A model generated the notes under the pieces. That model had not been told where the DNA came from, did not search any database, and saw only the letters and a list, made by a program, of their open reading frames with translations. Shown here one piece after another: positions 39,905-50,744 of a stretch of DNA of 64,000 nucleotides. A program made the position numbers and the translations under genes. Each line of letters opens with the position of its first letter. Positions within the stretch are counted from its first letter, which is position 1. The DNA comes from Limnephilus marmoratus (lineage: Eukaryota > Arthropoda > Insecta > Trichoptera > Limnephilidae), in contig OU862912.1 in the NCBI GenBank assembly GCA_917880885.1, positions 53,587,994 to 53,651,993 of the forward strand. Reading direction: 5' to 3'.

Positions 39905-40637
39905 TGTAGCAGCCAGCCTCCATTGTTCGATGGCAGTCATGATCGGACGCACACAACCACTCGTTCGGGAAGGCGTGCTCGATTTCCCGACCACCTCGTC
40001 ATCTAACCGTTCCTCCTTTCACCGCAGCCATGTCTGCGTTGTCTGGGGAGGGGAGTCCTGTAGCAGCTAGCCTCTGCTACCACATGCTCAAGATTGTTTC
40101 CGAAATATATGGATCTTTCCAGAAGTGACGCCCATGTTAAAGTGTTCGAATACCGAACTAACGAGAACATTCCGGCCGCCTCTCGTTAAATACACCTAGC
40201 GCCGGCATTATGATGGCTGGATGTGTAGGTACCAATAGAATCGATAATGAGCTGCAGATCTACCTACCTCTCACGCGTTCCAGAAAAGGTACGAACCATT
40301 GCGCGCCTGAAATGCACAGTACGGGCACTTTCGAGAAAGTCGCCGAGTGAAGAATTACTACCAGACAAGGCAATACTCCGACTCGCCGGACTATATAAAG
40401 GCGCTCAGCAACGCACACAGTAAAGTGTTTCCAGTGTTTACATAGCGTTCAGTATTCTCGGCTCACGCAACCGCAGTTAACCTTGACCCAGTAAAAATCC
40501 ACGTTGGTTTGTTTACCTAGTACCGGTAGTGTATTTAATCTGTTTCGCTGTCCAGTTCAGAATTGATTTGTAAAATTGTAATCTTGTTAGAACTCAATAA
40601 AGACTTCCAACACGCAACCTCAATCTTGAGTTCTACA
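39905..40637 (+). mobile_element. Solo LTR, 733 bp (orientation from its own signals)
   Basis: It begins TGTAGCAGCCAGCC and ends GAGTTCTACA (TG..CA). It carries CTATATAAAGGCGC at about 40392, an initiator-like CACAGTAAAG some 30 bp on, and AATAAAGAC at about 40598. No internal region, primer site or matching target duplication is seen. It resembles a Ty3/gypsy-type LTR in organisation. Confidence 0.65.
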
Positions 40638-40689
40638 TACATCTACTACACAAAATAACACAAACCGATGAAATAAAATTTAATTGCGC

Positions 40690-40805
40690 AAGCCGGGATT
40701 TGTGGCTGGATTTGCGACACGATTTACGAAATCTGCGACCTACAAAACACTAGTCGAGAGACTTACCCCTCGGCCACAAAGTCCGTCATAATAATTGCTC
40801 TTTCT
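40690..40805 (-). repeat. tRNA-derived SINE head
   Basis: The minus strand reads TTTGTGGCCGAGGGGTAAGT, like the first third of a Ser/Leu tRNA (box A region), then a degenerate B box. A sister copy lies at 59300-59410. Confidence 0.45.
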
Positions 40806-41130
40806 CATAAACAATATACATATTACAAAACCGAAAGAGAGGTTGCGACTAAGATCTCAGCGGTAGGACCATAAGAGATTTCAGAAGGCCACTTTGAGAA
40901 AATATTTGCACTAGTATTATAACATAAAGAAACACCTAGAGTAACTTTTCTCCTTTTTACTGGGAAACTAGCTCAAGATACGCACAAAGATGCACAATGC
41001 ACAAAGGATATGCACAAAGATACCCAATGCACGAGGCCCAAAGTGAGACTCTTTCATAATATTAAATTGATAATCCAAATTTATTTGTGAGGAAATTTGA
41101 TTCGTCACAATTGCTTTATATCTCACTTAA
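40806..41130. other. Unassigned stretch
   Basis: Repeated 'GCACAAAGATRC' phrase near 40980-41030; otherwise nothing recognised. Confidence 0.4.
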
Positions 41131-41282
41131 GGGAACGACCCATACTACGTGACCAACTTTTTGCAATTTTTACCCCCCCGGTGACCAAAAACCAAAGCCC
41201 GCCGCCGCTCATTTGTAACAAGCGTGACATTTTGAAGACCCCCCTCCCCCCTAAACGTCTCACGTAGTATGGGTACGTTCCC
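41131..41282. mobile_element. Tourist-like MITE, copy 4 (inverse orientation)
   Basis: Both TIRs, TAA flanks, C-runs on this strand and the core 'CCGCCGCCGCTCATTTGTA'. Confidence 0.85.
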
Positions 41283-41329
41283 TAACTATATTGCAGATAA
41301 TTAGCGTTATTCTTAGTCTTAATAGATTA

Positions 41330-41690
41330 TGTAGTAATTTTTTTGCAAACATCTCATTTTGGAGGCGTGTTCATAGGGTGAGGTTTGTTCAGGTTTTAGC
41401 AGTGAATGTGACTACCTACCAATTGCATAACGGGCCAAAATGGGAGAGGCCGGTTGATAGACCTTTTGACCTCTGCAGTCGGACTCTCTCGATCCTTTCC
41501 TGCCCTGCCCTTGCAGTGCGAGGAATGGATTCATACGTCCGTCACTCCTGGACAAACTGACCCCCAAATTCCTGCCCACTCCCATACCTAATTCCTTCCT
41601 GGAACTTCTTTGTCTTATAACAACCCTCCACATATCATCCCCAAAGGCACTGAGGGAAATTATTTTCCTCAAAACTTTGAAAAACAAAGA
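41330..41690 (+). mobile_element. SINE-like repeat, diverged copy
   Basis: 'GGTGAGGTTTGTTCAGG', GGGCCAAAATGGGAGAGGCC, 'CCTTTTGACCTCTGCAG', 'CTCCACATATCATCCCCAAAG' and 'CTGAGGGAAATTATTTTCCTC'. The 5' head is degraded. Confidence 0.65.
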
Positions 41691-42063
41691 CAAATTTGAA
41701 AAAGAAAAGTGTAGTGTCATTTTCCTTTGTAATCCAAATCAAAAATTGGTATTTTTTACATGATACCACCATGATTCCGAACTAAGAATGCGGGACTATG
41801 GCATTGCCAATTGGACGTTGAATGTTGTGAGACTGTAGGAATCATTGTGAAGCTAAAAAGGACGTAAGACAAGACAGACTTCTGAGATTCAGCGACTGAA
41901 TGTAAAAAAATGTTTAACTAATATTGGTATTGAAATAAAACAATGAAAAAGGTAAAAACTTTAAAAGTAAAAAAAAAACAGTGTACGGTGCAGCGCAAGA
42001 GCTATTAGAAGAATTGTTGTCAATACTGCATTGAATGTTTGCATCAAAATTACCTTAAAACAC
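41691..42063. other. Unassigned stretch
   Basis: A short remnant of the ~210-bp repeat near 41790-41830; nothing else. Confidence 0.4.
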
Positions 42064-42752
42064 AAAAATGCTTGGTAAATATCGGTTCAGACTGGCCACG
42101 CTTATTATGAATAATTTTTAGAAAAAAACTTTAGATTCGCCTTAATTACTATAAAAGGAAACTTTTTGGCTTTGGGGCGGCGGAAAATAATGCATTTTAA
42201 TTTTCAATTGCATAAAACCAAAATTCACTTCGCGAACCGACCCAGCGAAAATCCGCGGCCTTCACTGTTATGTTGGTATCCTTGATAAATTAACAAGAGC
42301 TAATACGACTGTAGCCGACTTCGTGGGATAAGGCGCGTAATTATGAAATTTGTCTAGCGGGCTTGTTTGTGTAACATGGTTTGTTATACAAAAGAATGTG
42401 CCCCTTTATAACGCCTACTCGCGTCAACGCAAGAAAAACATCCCAGTTTTCAAGTGGTTTAGCGGATACGCTGTAACATGGTTTATGATTCGCGGTATTT
42501 CATGTAGGTATCCCACGAAGTCGGCTACAGTCCATAACAGTGACAGCTACGGCCGCGGATTTTCGCTGCGTCGGTTCGCGAAGTGAATTTTGGTTTTATG
42601 CAATTGAAAATTAAAATGCATTATTTTCCGCCGCCCCAAAGCCAAAAAGTTTCCTTTTATAGTAATTAAGGCGAATCTAAAGTTTTTTTCTAAAAATTAT
42701 TCGTAATAAGCGTGGCCAGTCCGAACCGATAATTACCAAATGCTTTTACGTT
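42064..42752. mobile_element. Foldback element with >200-bp inverted arms
   Basis: The left arm 42064-42270 is mirrored at 42540-42752 (GACTGGCCACGCTTATTA, 'AAGGAAACTTTTTGGC', 'TTTGGGGCGGCGGAAAATAA', 'CACTTCGCGAACCGACSCAG'). A further inner pair, 'TGTAGCCGACTTCGTGGGAT' and its mirror, lies near 42309 and 42508. The loop holds two GTAACATGGTTTRTxAT copies. It is non-coding. Confidence 0.92.
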
Positions 42753-44174
42753 ACGGGTATTGCACCACGACTTGCAATACGTTTCAACACTCCGTTGTTT
42801 GACGTTATTCATGTTGCGAAACGTGGTGCAATATCTCAAATGACAACGACAGAAGACTCTTCAATTTCACTGATGATTGCACATTCACAGATTTCTAATG
42901 GCAGAAAGTAAAACATTAAAGATCAGACAAAAACAAAACAATTGAACACACCTCACTTTCAGAAATCTTTGGCATTCCTATCTGAAAGGCCTGTAAACTA
43001 CAAGAGGATTAAAACAAATATTCTAATTATATAGAATTTGTTTGCTCCAATGGAAATTTTGTGAGGAGTTCGGTTTGTTGTGGTCAGTTTATAAATGCAT
43101 TGCACAAATTAAAATAACTTTTCTGGGCACCAAAAGAAAGTAGATAAGTACCTATCGCCTAAATATAGATTAAAGTAAAAAGGAATCCTTCTAGAATGCA
43201 CTTATTGCATGATATTTAGAGTTGACTTTATGTTATCAAAACAATTTACCATAAGGTGGGAAAATAAACTCATGTACAATATGATAAAAGTCAGCCGGCA
43301 AAATCGTTAACGAAATGTCAAAATGGTAACCTCAAAAATAAACCCGGACAGATCACATTTCTCGAGCACGAAAGGCAAATAAAATACCGATTAATAGTTT
43401 CAGGATGGCAAACACTTACTTGGAATTAATTAGAACTGTCTACGAAGGTAATAAAAATATATTTCATGAAAATATGTCACTCGCTGTCACAGAACCTAAC
43501 GTGGTCAAAAGAGAGAGACAGAAAAAACAAAGATGCCGGGTAGGTTTGACTCTCTCCTTTACCGACGCGCATCAAAAATGACGGTAAAGTAGGAATTTGT
43601 GGGTTTCGCGCTAAATTCAAAGTTAGATAATAATATAAAACGTCATTTTAGATTTAGATTATTTATATCGATTATTTCCACAAAATTAATGATATTCATT
43701 ATGTATTGTCATTCTTAGATATCTACAAATCATGAATTTATTATAAAATAACGTACAATATTCTACGTCGCTTCCAGGTCACATTATAATATCATAATTG
43801 GTAGGTACTTACCGTAAATATTATTGAATAGTGTTAATAAATAAAACATGTTATTGAATTAATATAGATATTGTACCTATCAGTACACTTTATTTTAAAT
43901 ATTTTCCGTGATAATGTAGGTTTTCTGAACTTATTCAAAATTGCAAAATTATTAATACCGACTACTTTTTGATTAGAGAGAGCAATCGTAGAGTGGTGAT
44001 TGGCTAAACACTCATGACGTAGCTTGAAGTCCATTTTCCACTGGGATATATGAATTAACTACAATGCAAGTGGCAGTGTATTTACTAAAATCTTCAAGCA
44101 TCACGCAAAATATTTCGAAAGCGGCCCGAAGAATTTTTTTTTCGAAAAACGCCCGTATGAGCTAATATTGTTAA
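42753..44174. other. Unassigned stretch upstream of OLA1
   Basis: Might contain the OLA1 transcription start. A minus-strand 'CCAAGTAAGT' donor-like site lies near 43418 but is not supported by anything else. No ORF or repeat was recognised. Confidence 0.3.
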
Positions 44175-44396
44175 ACGCATACCTATTTTCGTTATTTGTT
44201 TTTGGGATTTTATGCCGTGTTGCGCTACCTCCTTCTTTAGCTAACGTATCGGACAGCATTGCAGTGTCCATTATCAGAGCAGATCCGGCACTGGACCTGA
44301 TGGACACTGCACCGCTATTCGAAACGTTGGCTAAAGAAGGAGGCAGCGCAACACGGCATAACATCCCGAAAACAAATAACGAAAAAAATAGCATAC
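44175..44396. mobile_element. Foldback element with ~95-bp arms
   Basis: The left arm ('TTTGTTTTTGGGATTTTATG', 'CCGTGTTGCGCTACCTCC', 'TAGCTAACGTATCGGACAGC') is mirrored at 44298-44396 across a ~35-bp spacer. Half a copy lies at 18099-18176. Confidence 0.88.
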
Positions 44397-44500
44397 TTAG
44401 GTACCTATATGTTTTTTGATTTTACGGATTCTTTCGTAATCCTCTAACTAGCTAGGGCTTATAACAATACCCTTTCATGATTATAACTGACTACATAGTA

Positions 44501-45436
44501 GGGGAGGGTGGGGCGTGTTGTGACGGGGGCAGGTTGTGACATCGCGTTTAAAATTCCCGCTAGTTGACTTAGCAGGGCGCGCATCGCGCGATATCGTGTG
44601 AACTATATAATTAAAACTGTACGATAAAATGTGATTTTTCAGTGCAAAACGAATTTTTCCTGCAAATTTTCGAAGTCATATGTTAACCTCCTAACATTCG
44701 GTAAGTCGATATATGTTTTTTTCTCCAAACAGTGTATCTTTTGACTGTGTTATTAGTTATAAATGAAATGCGTAGGTACGTCAAATACGTTTACTTGCGT
44801 GGCCATTTTTATGTAAAATCGTCGGGTGGGGCGAGGTGTGACATCAAGGCGGGGGCGTATTGTGATACTCACAACTCGCTCCCAGAATTTAGTTTTTATT
44901 TACGTTTATATAAAACCTATGTGAATAAAAATGTATGTAAAAAAGCATATTTTTTAACATATTGTGAATGCATATATATGTATTACCTACATACATTTCC
45001 TTTGTGTGCCTATTTGTGATTCAAACTTATTTTTCCAGGCTTGTAAATTGGTCCGAAATTATAAAAAAAGAAGAGGAGGGAAACACCTCTGCTGCTGTTC
45101 TCACAAGAACACAATTGCAAGACATAAGGAATGCAGACATTAAAGAAAAATTGTTGGACCCTCGATTACCCTTCTTTTAATTAATTATTTGTTCGTTATA
45201 ACCTGCCCCACCCCTGTCACAACTCACCCCACGGGTGGGGCACGTTGTGACAATTCCCATATTTTGTAAAATAATATTTAGTTGCTTCATTCGTATGTTA
45301 ACAAGGTTAATAATACCAAAATAATGTAATCAAAGAGTTATTTGTTTCCATTAAAATGTCAAACCTTTGATTTCATTAAAGATTTTTCTATTATACGCAG
45401 TTTTGTAATTTAGTCACAACACGCCCCAGCTTCCCC
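44501..45436. mobile_element. Second pogo-like TIR element, 936 bp
   Basis: The left GGGGAGGGTGGGGCGTGTTG mirrors the right CAACACGCCCCAGCTTCCCC, with TA at both borders (44499-44500 and 45437-45438). 'GTTGTGAC' is repeated under the termini at both ends. Interior ORFs are short and show no recognisable transposase. Confidence 0.8.
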
Positions 45437-45539
45437 TACTTACTGCGGCTCATTTTTACTATCACCATTTGATGGTTGTATTTAATTGACTGAATTTATA
45501 CGAACCTTGCTGACTTACCTATACGTCTGTTGGATATGG

Positions 45540-45702
45540 ATTTTTTTTTTACGTGAGCTCCACACAGGAGGCCCTGAGGAAAATAATTTCCATCAGGGCC
45601 TATGTCATCTTTGAGGATGCTGTGTGGATGATTTTTTGAGGAAAGGAAGGAGAGGAGAGTTCTGGGAAGGAAAAGGGTTTAAGGGGTGGGTAGGAATATG
45701 GG
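45540..45702 (-). mobile_element. SINE-like repeat, 3' half (interrupted)
   Basis: T-tract, 'GGAGGCCCTGAGGAAAATAA' hairpin half, 'CTTTGAGGATGCTGTGTGG', 'GGGTGGGTAGGAATATGGG'. It continues at 49284 after the LTR element, as shown by the uninterrupted copy at 54352-54682. Confidence 0.88.
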
Positions 45703-46764
45703 TATTTCTACTATCGTGGTACGAGAACACAACAGAATGGAGTTGGCAGGAAAACACTTATTTTTCTTCTTCTTCAGCACACTTTATTTAATGTAATAAA
45801 TACCAGTATTACAAGAGGGTGTATCTACCCTCACTCGGGTGGTCCACGACCACACCACACTGACAAATATCGAAGTCTCTACTTCGATCTCTCTATTATC
45901 AGTTTTCCAATACTGAACCGTAGGTATAACTCGTACCTACCAGCTTCAGTATAATTACACAATTGAAGGCACACAGCATGTACCTTCTAGCTACTAGCAA
46001 AACTAACGCAGAGGGCCTATCTTCCCTCTGCGCAACTGAAGATACAACTCGTGTATCTTCCAGTTCAACCGCAATAACAAGACTGACCTCTCTGTTCCAA
46101 AATCACAATACTTAAAGGAAATCATACAAAAGGTGCAAAATAGCGAGACAAAACATTTAAACCGCTCCCACATCTGCATTTTAAAATCCCGCAATAAAAC
46201 AAATGCCAAAGTCGGCCCAAAAGGGCCACCCATAAAATTAAGTACATCATACAATACTGAAATGGAGAAATGGGGGAAACTAAGATTAAAAATTCCCAGA
46301 TCTCAAATTCTTAAATTTAACTCCCAATAAAACAATAAAATTACTTGTAAAGGTTTGCCAAATCGGGCACACCATTAGGTACAAACTTACTTAATGTTAA
46401 GGTACATACTTAAAACTAAGAGATTAAGTTCATTTAGTTTGGGTCATAAAATAACCGCCAGCAAACCGTTTCTATGGGTTCTATGTATTTGCAATGTACA
46501 GGTATACATAACTACTTAAAAATAAACAATTTGAGAAATTAACCCTTTGTTCCTTATCGGTAAAGGTATGCCCCCATAGCCCCATATAATATCAGGCCGA
46601 ATACATTATTTCTAAAGGTTGAGAGCTTACTTGAAAAACCCAAGGAAGAATTTTATTTGCAGAGGACAAAATACGTTTAACTAAAATTACTAAAAATAAC
46701 ACGAATGATACGACTAATTTTATTACTTAAAGCGAAATTGATAAATCGCATTCTGGAATAAACA
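45703..46764 (-). repeat. 3' LTR (element reads on minus)
   Basis: About 1062 bp. On the minus strand it starts TGTTTATTCCAGAATG. By eye it differs from its partner at about a dozen bases and three small indels, so the insertion is fairly young. Confidence 0.9.
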
Positions 46765-46776
46765 TACCCCTTCCCG
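46765..46776 (-). other. Polypurine tract
   Basis: GGGAAGGGGTA on the minus strand, directly before the TGTTTATTCC start of the 3' LTR, as expected for plus-strand priming. Confidence 0.7.
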
Positions 46777-46903
46777 TGAATTTACTTCACTAAAAAGGTA
46801 AAGAATGCGATTTTAGTATCTTTAAAAGGTACTACTGATTTAAAAATATATTATTTACAAAGCGTGATCAAATGACGGCGTACCCCTTTTTATCTAAGGG
46901 GCG

Positions 46904-48187
46904 TCATTTCTGACACACTGATAAAATTAACGGGTCTATGGCCCGCATCTCGAGAAAAACCCTATCAGGTTTTTGCTTATACTTCGTATAAACGAACAAA
47001 CTTTTAATCGCTTTCATGGCGATTATTTGTCCCGTATCTTGTAACCAATAGAATTGTTCACATAGGAACACAAACAAAATAATAATTCTCATAAATTCGT
47101 CAATCGGTTTGCCGTTAAATGCGGAAAAACTTCTAACAATGGGCCTGGTATCATATGAAAACATTACCTTACCGATTGATTGCGCGAAATGGTCTTCAAT
47201 TATTTTAGACGTCGGCCTCTGTAATCGGCCATGCGGCGCAGGCCACTGCTGCCCGTTGCTTTTCTCTGCTTTGCTGAATGATCGCTCCCAGCAGCTACTT
47301 CTTGGCGGCTGATGCTGCATCGACTGCAGAGGGAGAGGTTGCCCTATTGAAGGCTTTTGATGCGTTGATCCTTTGGGCGGTGGTACCTCGTGCCCCCCAC
47401 CATGTTGCTGCTCCATCCGCCGTTCCGATTCCAGCGGAAGAGCCTGCTCTTCCCGACGCTCCGATGGCGACGGGAGAGTCCGCCCTGGCAAGGGCTGTTG
47501 ATATGCAGATCCTTTATGAGGGAGTAGCTCGTACTGCCCACTACTGGGCTGTTCCAACCGCTGTTCTATTTGTAGCGGAAGAGCCTCTTCTTCCCGGGGC
47601 TCTAATTGCGACGGGAGAGTATGCCCTGCCAAGGGCTCCTGATATGAAATTCTTGCGGGCGGCTGTAGTAAGAACCGCCCATCATGGAGCAGATCCTGTT
47701 GATGCTCTGTCCGCCGTTCCAAGTGCAGCGGAATATACTGCTCTGCCTGATCTTCTAACTGTGATGGGAGAGACTGCCCTGCCAAGGGCTGCTGATGTGC
47801 AGTACTTGCGGGCGGCTGTGGTGAGAACCGCCGTTCCCTTTGCAGCTCCGTTTGAACTAGGAGACACTGCCCATCGTAGTCTCCAAGTTCTGACGATGAT
47901 CCGTGGCTCGACTGGTCCACCCAGTCATTGACTCGACCATCCCGAGTTCGTCGGGAAGTCCTTGATGCAACTTCCAGAACCATTGCTGCGTGCTGCTCCT
48001 CTGCTTCCAGGACTGCCATTGCAGCAGCCATCTTTGTTTCAGCCATCTTTGCTATTAGGCGGGCCTTTCTTCTCGCTATGTCCACCTTGGTAGCTGCTGC
48101 TTTCAGTCGTGCCTCCTTCCAGCTCATGCTGGACCCCGCCTCGCTGCCGCAGATGGATGTCATCCTCGATTGATGACCTGTTTCCAT
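46904..48187 (-). CDS. Gag-like protein of the LTR element
   Basis: 427 codons from the ATG 18 nt after the primer-site-like stretch. The N-terminal ~90 residues are Ala/Lys/Glu-rich and likely coiled coil ('RLKAAATKVDIARRKARLIA'). The middle (about 120-310) is Gln/Pro-rich and made of about four diverged ~45-55-residue repeats around QPLAGQSLPSQLE and LPLQIEQRLEQ. The last 100 residues include 'PIVRSFSAFNGKPIDEF', which recalls the start of the BEL/Pao capsid-like domain but then departs from it. There is no zinc knuckle, protease or RT. As a structural protein it could package its own RNA if a helper supplies enzymes; this is inference. Confidence 0.6.
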   Translation of the reverse strand: METGHQSRMTSICGSEAGSSMSWKEARLKAAATKVDIARRKARLIAKMAETKMAAAMAVLEAEEQHAAMVLEVASRTSRRTRDGRVNDWVDQSSHGSSSELGDYDGQCLLVQTELQRERRFSPQPPASTAHQQPLAGQSLPSQLEDQAEQYIPLHLERRTEHQQDLLHDGRFLLQPPARISYQEPLAGHTLPSQLEPREEEALPLQIEQRLEQPSSGQYELLPHKGSAYQQPLPGRTLPSPSERREEQALPLESERRMEQQHGGGHEVPPPKGSTHQKPSIGQPLPLQSMQHQPPRSSCWERSFSKAEKSNGQQWPAPHGRLQRPTSKIIEDHFAQSIGKVMFSYDTRPIVRSFSAFNGKPIDEFMRIIILFVFLCEQFYWLQDTGQIIAMKAIKSLFVYTKYKQKPDRVFLEMRAIDPLILSVCQK

Positions 48188-48205
48188 AATGTCTGTATTC
48201 TCGAT

Positions 48206-48221
48206 CCGGCTCGAAGGACCA
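48206..48221 (-). other. Primer-binding-site-like sequence
   Basis: TGGTCCTTCGAGCCGG on the minus strand, two bases after the LTR end. It begins with TGG (complement of a tRNA CCA end). The primer tRNA was not identified. Confidence 0.5.
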
Positions 48222-48223
48222 TA

Positions 48224-49283
48224 TATTTCTACTATCGTGGTACGAGAACACAACAGAATGGAGTTGGCAGGAAAACACTTCTTTTTCTTCTTCTTCAGCA
48301 CACTTTATTTAATGTAGTAAATACCAGTATTACAAGAGGGTCTAACTACCCTCACTCGGGTGGTCCACGACCACACCACACTGACAAATATCGAAGTCTC
48401 TACTTCGATCTCTCTATTATCAGTTTTCCAATACTGAACCATAGGTATAACTCGTACCTACCAGCTTCAGTATAATTACACAATTGAAGGCACACAGCTT
48501 GTACCTTCTAGCTTTACTCTACTAGCAAAACTAACGCAGAGGGCCTATCTTCCCTCTGCGCAACTGAAGATACAACTCGTGTATCTTCCAGTTCAACCGC
48601 AATAACAAGACTGACCTCTCTGTTCCAAAATCACAATACTTAAAGGAAATCATACAAAAGGTGCAAAATAGCGAGACAAAACATTTGAACCGCTCCCACA
48701 TCTGGATTTTAAAATCCCGCAATAAAACAAATGCCAAAGTCGGCCCAAAAGGGCCACCCATAAAATTAAGTACATCATACAATACTGAAATGGAGAAATG
48801 GGGGAAACTAAGATTAAAAATTCCCAGATCTCAAATTCTTAAATTTAACTCCCAATAAAACAATAAAATTACTTGTAAAGGTTTGCCAAATCGGGCACAC
48901 CATTAGGTACAAACTTACTTAATGTTAAGGTACATACTTAAAACTAAGAGATTAAGTTCATTTAGTTTGGGTCATAAAATAACCGCCAGCAAACCGTTTC
49001 TATGGGTTCTATGTATTTGCAATGTACAGGTATACATAACTACTTAAAAATAAACAATTTGAGAAATTAACCCTTTGTTCCTTATCGGTAAAGGTATGCC
49101 CCCATATAATATCAGGCCGAATACATTATTTCTAAAGGTTGGGAGCTTACTTGAAAAACCCAAGAAGAATTTTATTTGCAGGGGACAAAATACGTTTAAC
49201 TAAAATTACTAAAAATAACACGAATGATACGACTAATTTTATTACTTAAAGCGAAATTGATAAATCGCATTCTGGAACAAACA
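48224..49283 (-). repeat. 5' LTR (element reads on minus)
   Basis: About 1060 bp. It starts TGTTTGTTCCAGAATG on the minus strand and ends ...GTAGAAATA rather than the usual CA. The same end is seen in both copies. Confidence 0.9.
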
Positions 49284-49468
49284 CTGGGGTTCAGTGTGTC
49301 CTGGTCATCGGCCTCCAAGACCTAGACAAACCTCACCCCATGAACCCGGGCACCCCTGCTAAATCACCAAACATAGCGAACCACTTGGGGTGACCTATGG
49401 CAGAGGTGTTGGTTATCCAATAAAGGTTCCCGGGGCGGCGGTACCCATTCCCGCCTCCCAAATTGAAC
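49284..49468 (-). mobile_element. SINE-like repeat, 5' half (interrupted)
   Basis: 'CTGGGGTTCAGTGTGTCC', CCCATGAACCCGGGC, 'AGCGAACCACTTGGGGTGAC' and 'TCCCGGGGCGGCGGTACCC'. It is the other half of 45540-45702. Confidence 0.88.
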
Positions 49469-50220
49469 GGATAAGATATATTTCTATTTGCTAAAGTTTC
49501 TATGACCAAAAGTGCTTACTCATTGATTTTTAAAGTACCTACCTACCTACTTATTTATATCCGTTTAGAATTTAGACACAATATTGAAAGAGTAAAATAA
49601 AATTTAAAATGTGCATAACATGTATGCCTACTATTAGGTATGTTTTATAAACTGTATATCAAATTTATTGCTAAGATGGGTAGGTAGATAGGTACCATAT
49701 TAGATTTTAAAATGTTATATATATGTATATAAAAAAAGCCTACCTATCACGACTGGCGACTGCGTATATAGGGATGGCTAGCCGGCGCCTGTCATCGATA
49801 TTATGGTTATGCTAATAATCCTTTTATGTGTCTAAATTAGGTAGGTACGTTGAGTGATAACCGGTAGGTATGTACCGGGACGAATTATCCCCTAAAAATT
49901 CCAAACTACCACTAAATAGTGGCGGCAAAATCAACAAGAGGGTCGATTCATAATAATTTGAAGTATTTTGGTGATAATTATTTCTTCTGCTTTATTCCGA
50001 TCCGCCAGGCACCAGACGGACAAACGATAGGGAAAGTGAAAAGGTTAAATTTAATTTTACCTGAATTATTTTTTTACCCCATTGGAAATCCTAATAGTCA
50101 TGTTTTTGGGGGTGAATAAACTTCTAATGCATTTATTTTTAACTGTGTAAGTAATTTTATGAGCAACATTATAATTAGTTATCAATATTGATAAAAATAG
50201 CCATAAAAATGTAAATAATT
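49469..50220. other. Unassigned stretch
   Basis: Rich in 'GTAGGTACC' phrases, common in moth genomes. No gene. Confidence 0.4.
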
Positions 50221-50221
50221 T

Positions 50222-50562
50222 AAGTATGTGAGGGTTGGGTAGAAATCTAGGGGTCGACATGCTCAGGAGTGAGGAACGTATGAATCCATCCCTCTCTCTG
50301 CGATGCAAGGCGATGGGTGTAGAGAGTCCGGATGTAGAGGTCAAAAGGTCTCCCTCAACCAGTCTCACCCAATCTGGCCCACCACACAGTAGATGGGCAA
50401 AAGCATCCGCAGCCAAGACCTAGATAAACCTCACCCTATGAACTCGGTCACTCCTGCTAAGTCTTCAATTGTAGCGAACCACTTGGGGTGACCTATGGCA
50501 CTGGACTGGGTTATACAATAAATGGTTCGCGGGGCGGCGGACCCATAGCTGCCTCCCAAATC
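50222..50562 (-). mobile_element. SINE-like repeat, long form
   Basis: Minus-strand copy containing both the head ('CCCCAAGTGGTTCGCTACA') and the middle 'GACCTCTACATCCGGACTC' segment absent from the copies at 45540 and 54352. The LINE-like 3' hairpin is missing. A short-phrase repeat remnant follows at 50622-50655. Confidence 0.7.
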
Positions 50563-50744
50563 GGAGGCGGGTATGGGTACCGCCTAATGAAGGACGACCA
50601 CCCTTTAGTTTTTGGCTCCATGACAGTTGATCCGCCGACAATTGGCCCTCCGCGCTCCGGCACACGTCATGCAGTCGGTTTACTGAAAATACGGTGTACC
50701 TAATTAAACAAAATATAACTTAGTGGCCCCGAAGGGATGAGCAG

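Larger units (their letters stand above)
45703..49283 (-). mobile_element. Non-autonomous LTR retrotransposon, gag-only, nested in a SINE-like repeat
   Basis: Two direct LTRs (45703-46764 and 48224-49283) enclose a 1459-bp interior with one gag-like ORF on the minus strand and no pol. A polypurine tract (GGGAAGGGGTA on minus) abuts the 3' LTR. A TGG-starting primer-site-like stretch follows the 5' LTR. The duplicated target is about 5 bp (CCCAG / CCCAT). The layout and gag resemble BEL/Pao elements, but assignment is tentative. The element must rely on enzymes from a relative. Confidence 0.88.

Noticed and set aside
40764..40800. Minus-strand 'GAGG|GTAAGT' donor preceded by ATGACGGACTTTGTGGCC, looking like a first exon of OLA1
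   Set aside because: The same phrase recurs at 59370 in a tRNA-like SINE context, so it is better explained as a SINE D-arm; no further support for an exon.
46003..46254. 83-codon ORF present twice (also 48531-48782)
   Set aside because: Lies in both LTRs; duplication reflects the LTR pair, and no conserved domain is seen.
47278..47931. 217-codon plus-strand Ala/Val-rich ORF
   Set aside because: Antisense to the repeat-rich gag ORF; the gag frame fits the primer-site and ATG position and is preferred.
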